Part shown: positions 58,587-64,000 of the stretch, piece after piece
Layout: each line of letters opens with the position of its first letter
Position numbering within the stretch: the stretch's first letter is position 1
From: Ideonella_A sakaiensis_A
GTDB taxonomy: Bacteria; Pseudomonadota; Gammaproteobacteria; Burkholderiales; Burkholderiaceae_C
Direction of reading: 5' to 3'
NCBI RefSeq assembly: GCF_048320135.1
Contig: NZ_CP182947.1
Coordinates: forward strand, 4,216,001 to 4,280,000
DNA length: 64,000 nucleotides
The notes under the pieces: generated by a model
Database searches by the model: none
What the model saw: only the letters and a program-made list of their open reading frames with translations
What the model was told of the DNA's origin: nothing
Made by a program: the position numbers and the translations under genes

Positions 58587-60002
58587 TCATTTCAGGATCT
58601 GCTGCAGGCGCGCCTGGGCATCGTCGAGTGCTTCCTTCGGCTTTTTCTGGCCGACCAGCGCCGACTGGATCGCAGTCGCCATCGTCTCGCCGATCGCCGG
58701 CCACTGCGGCACACGCGGGCGCCAGTCGACATCGGTATCGTGCTCGAGCGACTCGAGCGCGGCCGGGATGAAGTTGTCGCCGGCGGTCTTCATCGCGGCG
58801 GCAAATTCCGGCGAACGCCAGATCGACATCCGGTTGACGCCGGAGCGCCGTGCCGGGCCGGTCCACAGGTAGGAGGTGCGGGCCTGGGTCTCGGCCGACG
58901 AGGCCCACTGGATGAACAGCCAGGTGGCGCGTTTCTGCTTTTCGCTCAGTGCCGCATTGACCGGAAAGCCCCAGTTCCAGATCGACGTCACCCGTTTGCC
59001 CGACGGCCCCTTCGGCCAGCGTGCATAGGCGATCTTGCCGACCACTTTCGACTTTTCCGGGTTGTTGATCACCGCGGCCGACGAATGCGCATCGAGGTAG
59101 GTCGCGATCGTGCCTTGCGAAAAGGCGTCGGCGATGTCGGGCCAGTTCCAGTTGCGCACCGCCGGCGGTGCGTAGTTGGTCAGCGCATCGACATACCACT
59201 CGAGTGCCTTCACCGCCTCGGGCGAATTGACGACGACCTTGCCGTCGTGCATCCAGCTGCCGCCGAAGCCGCGGAAGATCGACGGGTAGACGTACATGTT
59301 CTGGCCGGCGCCGGCAAAGCCGCGGATCGCCAGGCCATGGATGCGCTCGGCCGGATCGGTCAGCGCCTTCGCGTTGCTGAGCAGCTGCTCGTAGGTCTCG
59401 GCGGGTTTCAGATTCTTCGCCGCATAGAGGTCCTTGCGGTAGACCTGCACCGTGACCTCGCCGTCGAACGGAATGCCGAAGGGCTTGCCGTCGACCGAAT
59501 CGGCCTCGCGCCAGGCCTTGATGATGTCGTCGTAGCGGAACCACGCCGGGTCGGTCAGCGACGCATCGTTCAGATATTTGTCGAGCGGCTCGACCCACTT
59601 GTTCGACACATACAGCGGGTAATACATCGGGTCGGCCGCATGGGTCGCGTAGGTCGCGGTCTTCGACGACAGGTCGAGCATCGCCTTCTGCCGGATCTGC
59701 CCCGGCGGCACCTTCTCGAAGCGCAGCTTGATGCCGGTCAGTGCCTCGAATTGCGGTTGCAGCGAAATCAGGTTCTCGAAATAGCTGGCCGGAATCACCG
59801 CGACCGTGATCGACTCGCCTTCGGCCTGCTTCCAGTTGATCTTTGCGCGCTGGTAGGGCGCGAGGTCGTCGGGCTGCGCCCATGCGGAGCCGACGAACTG
59901 CGGGCCGAGTGCGCCGGCCAGGCCGATCGCGGCGCCCTGGCGCAGGATCCGGCGGCGGCCGGTCGAGAGGCTGTTCTGGTCGTCAGGGTCGCGCTGATTC
60001 AT
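58587..60002 (-). CDS. ABC transporter solute-binding protein, family 1, with Tat-type signal
   Basis: The 471-residue protein begins with GRRRILRQGAAIGLAGALGP, a twin-arginine-type signal ending in AWA, and continues as a family-1 binding protein (ITVAVIPASYFENLISLQPQ, LTGIKLRFEKVPPG, GKPFGIPFDGEVTVQVYRKD, WVYPS-like IFRGFGGSW). GGAGA lies eight bases ahead of the start at 60002; the frame upstream crosses the operators. It is the first gene of the sulfatase operon and should recognise the sulfated substrate in the periplasm. Twin-arginine export suggests it folds before export. Confidence 0.94.
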   Translation of the reverse strand: MNQRDPDDQNSLSTGRRRILRQGAAIGLAGALGPQFVGSAWAQPDDLAPYQRAKINWKQAEGESITVAVIPASYFENLISLQPQFEALTGIKLRFEKVPPGQIRQKAMLDLSSKTATYATHAADPMYYPLYVSNKWVEPLDKYLNDASLTDPAWFRYDDIIKAWREADSVDGKPFGIPFDGEVTVQVYRKDLYAAKNLKPAETYEQLLSNAKALTDPAERIHGLAIRGFAGAGQNMYVYPSIFRGFGGSWMHDGKVVVNSPEAVKALEWYVDALTNYAPPAVRNWNWPDIADAFSQGTIATYLDAHSSAAVINNPEKSKVVGKIAYARWPKGPSGKRVTSIWNWGFPVNAALSEKQKRATWLFIQWASSAETQARTSYLWTGPARRSGVNRMSIWRSPEFAAAMKTAGDNFIPAALESLEHDTDVDWRPRVPQWPAIGETMATAIQSALVGQKKPKEALDDAQARLQQILK

Positions 60003-60088
60003 GGCTTGTCTCCATTGGTGTTGAGGCCGGATGCGCCTGCCGCGGCGGCGCGCCGATGCGGGGGAAGGCCAGTGACTCTCGAACAACA

Positions 60089-60102
60089 TGTATTCGATTA
60101 CA
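60089..60102. promoter_or_regulatory. Putative LacI operator A (ABC-sulfatase operon side)
   Basis: TGTATTCGATTACA, a palindrome with 12 of 14 symmetric bases centred on CG, as usual for LacI-family sites. Its complement TGTAATCGAATACA matches operator B in 13 of 14 bases. It lies 87 bases upstream of the solute-binding protein start. Confidence 0.72.
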
Positions 60103-60179
60103 TCAACCATAACAATGGGCTGCGGTGAGCGCAACCATCTGAGCATTGGCGTTTCCACTGATACGATGTTGATCGATCG

Positions 60180-60193
60180 TGTAATCGAATTCA
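60180..60193. promoter_or_regulatory. Putative LacI operator B (lacI side)
   Basis: TGTAATCGAATTCA, CG-centred near-palindrome, 91 bases from operator A and 22 bases ahead of the lacI-type start codon. Spacing and similarity suggest cooperative binding or looping over both divergent promoters. Confidence 0.72.
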
Positions 60194-60215
60194 TTTGTTT
60201 GCAACAGGTCGATCG

Positions 60216-61271
60216 ATGAACAGCAACGGTGGTCGCGGGAGAGCGCAGTCAGGGGCCCGCCGGCCCAGCGCGAAGGATGTCGCGAAGCTCGCGGGAGTCT
60301 CGACCGCCACCGTCTCGCGGGTCATCAATACGCCCGATCAGGTCGACGTCGCGACACGTCAACTGGTGCGCGATGCGGTCGACAAATTGCATTACCTGCC
60401 ACACGGCGCGGCCCGCGCACTGCGCAGCCACCGCAGCAAGATGGTCGGCGCGGTCGTGCCGTCGTTCGACTATGCGCTGTATGCGCGCACGACGAGCGCG
60501 ATGCAGGCGGTGCTGGATCGAAAGGCCTACTCGCTGGTGCTCGCCGAACACCACTACGACCTTTCGGCCGAATTGCGGATCACCGAACAGCTGATCGGCC
60601 ACGGCGTCGATGCCTTCGTCTTTGTCGGGCTCGACCATGACCCGGCGCTGTTCGCGCTGCTCGAGGGTTATGGGCGGCCATATGTGCTGACCTGGGGTGT
60701 CGATCCGATGCGCCGCCACCCGAGTGTCGGTTTCGACAACCGGGCGGCCACCTACGCGATGACGCAGCATCTGCTCGGCCTCGGCCACCGCCGCTTCGGG
60801 CTGCTCAGCGCACGCCCCGAAGGCAACGACCGCGCCAGCGAGCGGGGCGCCGGCATGCGTGCGGCGCTGGCGCAGGCCGGCATCGAACTGGCCGATTCGC
60901 ATGTGCAATATGGCGCGATCGACCTCGCCGCGGCGTCGGCGGCGATGAGCCGGCTGCTCGACCTGCCGCAGCCGCCGACCGCAGTGGTCGCGACCAACGA
61001 CGTGTTTGCGGTCGGCGCGATGCTGGCGTGCCGGCAGGCCGGCGTGCGCATTCCAGACGACATTTCGATCACCGGCGTCGACAACACCGACCTCGGCGCA
61101 ACGCAGACGCCGGGGCTGACGAGCATCCGCACGCCGATCGTCGAGACCGGCCGCGCCGCCGCCGAACAGTTGATTGCCCGCCTCGAAGGCCTGCCGCACG
61201 AGCGCTTCGAGACATTGCCGTTCGAGCTGGTGCTGCGCGGCAGCTCGGGCCCGCCACCACCAGGCCGCTGA
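60216..61271 (+). CDS. LacI-family transcriptional regulator of the sulfate-ester operon
   Basis: A 351-residue LacI: N-terminal HTH with hinge helix (SAKDVAKLAGVSTATVSRVI, residues about 18-37; LPHGAARALRS) and a periplasmic-binding-like effector domain (MVGAVVPSFDYALYARTTSA, AVVATNDVFAVGAMLACRQA, ITGVDNTDLG). It is divergent from the ABC-sulfatase operon, with two matching CG-centred palindromes between, so it probably represses both until the imported sugar or sulfate ester binds. Start at 60216 is preferred over 60195 because operator B would otherwise be almost inside the gene. Confidence 0.94.
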   Translation: MNSNGGRGRAQSGARRPSAKDVAKLAGVSTATVSRVINTPDQVDVATRQLVRDAVDKLHYLPHGAARALRSHRSKMVGAVVPSFDYALYARTTSAMQAVLDRKAYSLVLAEHHYDLSAELRITEQLIGHGVDAFVFVGLDHDPALFALLEGYGRPYVLTWGVDPMRRHPSVGFDNRAATYAMTQHLLGLGHRRFGLLSARPEGNDRASERGAGMRAALAQAGIELADSHVQYGAIDLAAASAAMSRLLDLPQPPTAVVATNDVFAVGAMLACRQAGVRIPDDISITGVDNTDLGATQTPGLTSIRTPIVETGRAAAEQLIARLEGLPHERFETLPFELVLRGSSGPPPPGR

Positions 61272-61293
61272 GCCACGCAGTGCCGCTGTGCGG

Positions 61294-61785
61294 TCAGCGG
61301 CAGTGCAGCACGCCGGCGTTGATGCTGCACAGCGCCGCCGGACTGGCGAGGTCCGGGCCGACGCGAATCAGGTAGCGGCCATCGCTGGTCCAGCAGCCGG
61401 CACTGTCGCAGCGGGTGACGATGGTCGGCGGCTGGCTGCCGGGAGCGGGCGGCGGCGGAGAGGGCGCGGTCGGCGGCGCGCGGTTTGCGATCGACGGCGG
61501 CGCGGCAACCGGGCCGACCGTCACCGGCGGAGAGATGCGCGACGGCGGTGGCAATTGCGGATCGGCTGCGCGGCCGAGGCATTCGGTGGCCGCGCGTTGC
61601 CGCGCCTGCTCGACCAGCGGACCGGCGCCACGTCCGCCGCTGCCGCGCTCGGCGCGTCGCGTCTCCTCGACCGCATGCAGCCGTTCGAGTGCGCCGCGGC
61701 AGGCCGGCGTCTCGAAACTGCCGGCTGCCGACGCGGCAGTCGACAGCGGCAGCAGAAGCAACAGCAGGCGGCCCGAAAGTCTCAT
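61294..61785 (-). CDS. Secreted proline-rich hypothetical protein
   Basis: The 163-residue product has a clear signal peptide (MRLSGRLLLLLLPLSTAASA, cut before AGSFE), a helical Cys-containing segment (TPACRGALERLHAVEETRRA), a proline-rich linker (around 95-120) and a small C-terminal part with three Cys (VTRCDSAGCWTSDG, LCSINAGVLHCR) that could form disulfides in the periplasm. No family recognised. It converges on lacI and is preceded by the region shared with the monooxygenase gene. Confidence 0.78.
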   Translation of the reverse strand: MRLSGRLLLLLLPLSTAASAAGSFETPACRGALERLHAVEETRRAERGSGGRGAGPLVEQARQRAATECLGRAADPQLPPPSRISPPVTVGPVAAPPSIANRAPPTAPSPPPPAPGSQPPTIVTRCDSAGCWTSDGRYLIRVGPDLASPAALCSINAGVLHCR

Positions 61786-61842
61786 CGCGTTACGACGCGC
61801 CTTCGCAGGCGAAGTTCAGTGTGCGCTTGATCGGACCGGTTA

Positions 61843-61857
61843 TTAGTTGACAACTAA
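61843..61857. promoter_or_regulatory. MarR-type operator over a promoter
   Basis: TTAGTTGACAACTAA is a perfect odd palindrome (seven-base arms around a central A). It contains a consensus TTGACA -35 box (61848-61853) with TAATCT 16 bases downstream. Such sites are bound by MarR-family repressors of aromatic-acid genes. It lies 100 bases ahead of the monooxygenase/reductase start and could also govern the divergent secreted-protein gene. No marR gene is in the window. Confidence 0.72.
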
Positions 61858-61956
61858 AGTATTGAGGATTAATCTTTCTGCCAATCGGCACGGCACCTAG
61901 GCGGCCCGGGTTCCTGACCTGGCGCGTTGCGGCCGGCCCGAGCAAACGGAGCATCC

Positions 61957-64000
61957 ATGAATATCGTCTGTATCGGTGGCGGCCCGTCGGGCCTCTATTT
62001 CGCGCTGTTGATGAAGCAGCAGAACCCGCAGCACCAGATCAAGGTCGTCGAGCGCAACCGCCCGTATGACACCTTCGGTTGGGGCGTCGTCTTCTCGGAC
62101 CAGACGCTCGGCAACATGCAGCAGGCCGATCCACCGAGCGCCGCGCTGATCCTCGACGCCTTCAACCACTGGGACGATATCGAGGTCAATATCCGCGGCC
62201 ACAAGATCCTGTCCGGCGGCCACGGCTTCTGCGGCATCGGCCGCAAGCGGCTGCTCAATATCCTGCAGCAGCGCTGCGAGGAGGTCGGCGTCGAACTGGT
62301 GTTCGAGGCCGACGTGAAGGACGACGACCAGTTTCCGGAAGCCGACCTGATCATCGCCAGCGACGGCCTGAACAGCCGCATCCGCACCCGCCACGAGGCG
62401 ACCTACGAGCCTGATATCGATACCCGGCTGTGCCGCTTTGTGTGGCTCGGCACCCACAAGCTGTTCGACGCCTTCACGTTCGCGTTCGAAGAGACCGAAC
62501 ACGGCTGGTTCCAGGCCCACGCCTACCGTTTCGACGACAAGACATCGACCTTCATCGTCGAGACGCCGGAGGAAGTCTGGCTGAAGGCCGGCATTGACAA
62601 GATGGAGAAGGAAGAGGGCATTGCCTTCTGCGAAAAGCTGTTCGCGAAATACCTCGACGGCCACTCGTTGATGTCGAATGCGTCGCACCTGCGCGGCTCG
62701 ACGCAATGGATCAAGTTCCCGCGCGTGATGTGCAAGCGCTGGGTGCACCACAACGGCCGCGCGCCGGTCGTGCTGATGGGCGACGCCGCGCACACCGCGC
62801 ATTTCTCGATCGGCTCCGGTACCAAACTGGCGATCGAGGATGCGATCGAGCTGGCGCGCTGCATCGGCCAGTCGCCCGATGACCTGCAGGCCGCATTGCA
62901 GCACTACGAGGATGTGCGCAGCGTCGAGGTGCTGCGGATCCAGAATGCGGCGCGCAATTCGACCGAATGGTTCGAACATGTCGACCGTTATGTCGACCTG
63001 CCGCCGGAGCAGTTTGCCTATTCGCTGCTGACGCGCAGCCAGCGCATCAGCCACGAGAATCTCAGGCTGCGCGACCGCGACTATGTCGAGCAATACGAGG
63101 ACTGGATCGCCGAACGCTCCGGCATCAAGCGGGTTCCGCCGCAGTCGCCGATCCCGCCGATGTTCACGCCGTTCACGGTGCGCGGCGTGACGCTGAAAAA
63201 CCGCGTCGTCGTCTCGCCGATGGCGCAGTATTCATGCGAAGAGGGGATGCCGGCCGACTACCACCTGGTACACCTCGGCTCGCGGGCGATGGGTGGCGCC
63301 GGCCTCGTCGTCGCCGAGATGACCTGCCCCTCGCCGGACGCACGCATCACGCCGGGCTGCCCTGGATTGTGGAATGAGGCGCAGCGCGACGGCTGGAAAC
63401 GGGTTGCCGATTTCATCCACAACAACAGCGACGCGAAGTTTGCGATCCAGCTCGGCCATGCCGGCGCGAAAGGCTCGACCAAACTCGCCTGGGAGGGCAT
63501 CGACCAGCCGCTCGACGATGGCAACTGGCCGCTGATCTCGGCGTCGCCGCAGCAATACCTCGACGGCGTCAGCCAGTGGTCGCGGGCGATGACGCGCGCC
63601 GACATGGACCGGGTTCGCGATGATTTTGTCCGCTCGGCGCGTTTTGCCGAACAGGCCGGCGCCGACTGGCTCGAACTGCACTGCGCGCACGGCTACCTGC
63701 TGTCGTCGTTCATCTCGCCGCTGACCAACCAGCGCACCGACGAATACGGCGGCTCGTTGGAAAACCGGCTGCGTTATCCGCTGGAGGTCTTCAATGCGAT
63801 CCGCGAGGTCTGGCCGCAGCACCTGCCGATGTCGGTGCGCATCTCGGCACACGACTGGGTCGAAGGCGGCATCACGCCGGACGATGCGGTCGAGATCGCG
63901 CGCGCCTTCAAGGCCGCCGGCGCCGACCTGATCGACTGCTCGTCTGGCCAGGTCAGCAAGCAGGAGAAGCCGGTCTTCGGCCGCATGTTCCAGACGCCGT
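61957..64000 (+). CDS. Bifunctional flavin monooxygenase/old-yellow-enzyme reductase (salicylyl-CoA 5-hydroxylase or 2-aminobenzoyl-CoA monooxygenase type), 3' truncated by window edge
   Basis: At least 681 residues. The N-terminal half (1-390) is an FAD monooxygenase: VCIGGGPSGLYFALLMKQQN (dinucleotide motif), ADLIIASDGLNSRIR, VVLMGDAAHTAHFSIGSGTK. From about residue 395 an OYE/NADH:flavin oxidoreductase domain follows: MFTPFTVRGVTLKNRVVVSP, MAQYSCEEGMPADYHLVHLG, FAIQLGHAGAKGS and HCAHGYLLSSFISPLTNQR. Exactly this fusion occurs in salicylyl-CoA 5-hydroxylase and 2-aminobenzoyl-CoA monooxygenase/reductase, which hydroxylate (and in the latter case also reduce) an aromatic CoA ester. GGAG lies five bases ahead of the start. 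The two activities cannot be told apart here; genes beyond the window would decide. Confidence 0.93.
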   Translation, partial: MNIVCIGGGPSGLYFALLMKQQNPQHQIKVVERNRPYDTFGWGVVFSDQTLGNMQQADPPSAALILDAFNHWDDIEVNIRGHKILSGGHGFCGIGRKRLLNILQQRCEEVGVELVFEADVKDDDQFPEADLIIASDGLNSRIRTRHEATYEPDIDTRLCRFVWLGTHKLFDAFTFAFEETEHGWFQAHAYRFDDKTSTFIVETPEEVWLKAGIDKMEKEEGIAFCEKLFAKYLDGHSLMSNASHLRGSTQWIKFPRVMCKRWVHHNGRAPVVLMGDAAHTAHFSIGSGTKLAIEDAIELARCIGQSPDDLQAALQHYEDVRSVEVLRIQNAARNSTEWFEHVDRYVDLPPEQFAYSLLTRSQRISHENLRLRDRDYVEQYEDWIAERSGIKRVPPQSPIPPMFTPFTVRGVTLKNRVVVSPMAQYSCEEGMPADYHLVHLGSRAMGGAGLVVAEMTCPSPDARITPGCPGLWNEAQRDGWKRVADFIHNNSDAKFAIQLGHAGAKGSTKLAWEGIDQPLDDGNWPLISASPQQYLDGVSQWSRAMTRADMDRVRDDFVRSARFAEQAGADWLELHCAHGYLLSSFISPLTNQRTDEYGGSLENRLRYPLEVFNAIREVWPQHLPMSVRISAHDWVEGGITPDDAVEIARAFKAAGADLIDCSSGQVSKQEKPVFGRMFQTP

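Noticed and set aside
1..64000. CRISPR array, rRNA, prophage structural genes, integron attC arrays
   Set aside because: No regularly spaced repeats, rRNA sequence, capsid or tail genes, or convincing attC cores were seen on reading both strands.

Overview
The window is GC-rich, almost fully coding bacterial DNA. Gene content (ETF, many acyl-CoA dehydrogenases, CaiB/BaiF CoA-transferase, AtuA-family protein, MoxR-VWA pair, panBCD, GDT1 behind a yybP-ykoY leader, FGE-sulfatase operon, salicylyl-CoA-hydroxylase-like enzyme) points to a free-living, metabolically versatile proteobacterium, most likely a betaproteobacterium of the Burkholderiales/Rhodocyclales type. That placement is inference from content and style; no marker gene is present.

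1-27.7 kb is a catabolic region built around CoA-thioester chemistry. It opens with the 3' end of an AMP-forming acyl-CoA synthetase-like gene, a short-chain dehydrogenase that lacks the usual catalytic Tyr/Lys, a thiolase-fold protein without the nucleophilic Cys next to a DUF35 partner, and an acyl-CoA dehydrogenase. After an orphan ABC solute-binding protein and a fossil of a divergent hxlR/nmrA pair comes a long minus-strand operon (acyl-CoA dehydrogenase-like, MoxR, VWA, Nudix-MBL, thioesterase, AtuA family, acyl-CoA dehydrogenase, hydrolase). Divergent from it runs tetR, etfB, etfA, acyl-CoA dehydrogenase, CaiB, MmgE/PrpD, CitE-like lyase, citryl-CoA-lyase-like. Three copies of an ACCTAAC-N4-GTTAG-type palindrome, one ahead of the minus operon, one ahead of tetR and one ahead of the plus-strand dehydrogenase, suggest a single TetR regulon. 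panB, panC and panD (pantothenate synthesis) follow.

27.7-36.9 kb is mobile DNA: a P4-type integrase whose 3' end runs antisense into panD, then two 105-bp direct repeats (29200-29304 and 36754-36858, one mismatch) made of the 3' half of a tRNA-Lys(CTT) gene plus its terminator. Between the repeats lie an SDH-family Clp-fold protease, a small ORF, a third diverged terminator copy, several unknown genes and a 5'-truncated integrase split by an IS3-family element with a 3-bp target duplication. No intact tRNA is present.

36.9-52.5 kb is mixed housekeeping and accessory DNA: a frameshifted TonB-domain lipoprotein, an NlpC/P60-like protein, a methyltransferase, a PiT phosphate transporter, a CDF metal transporter with a cysteine-less FGE-like exported protein, a GDT1 manganese exporter under a manganese riboswitch, an EamA transporter, an enoyl-CoA isomerase-like protein, a PfpI protein, a ribbon-helix-helix protein, a TIR-domain membrane protein and a DoxX protein.

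52.7-61.3 kb is a coherent sulfate-ester utilisation locus: solute-binding protein, two permeases, MalK-type ATPase, a sulfatase without visible signal peptide and its formylglycine-generating enzyme, all facing a LacI regulator across two near-identical operators. A REP-like inverted pair sits between the two permease genes. The window ends inside a fused flavin monooxygenase/old-yellow-enzyme gene of the salicylyl-CoA 5-hydroxylase/2-aminobenzoyl-CoA monooxygenase type, preceded by a perfect MarR-type palindrome overlapping a TTGACA box.
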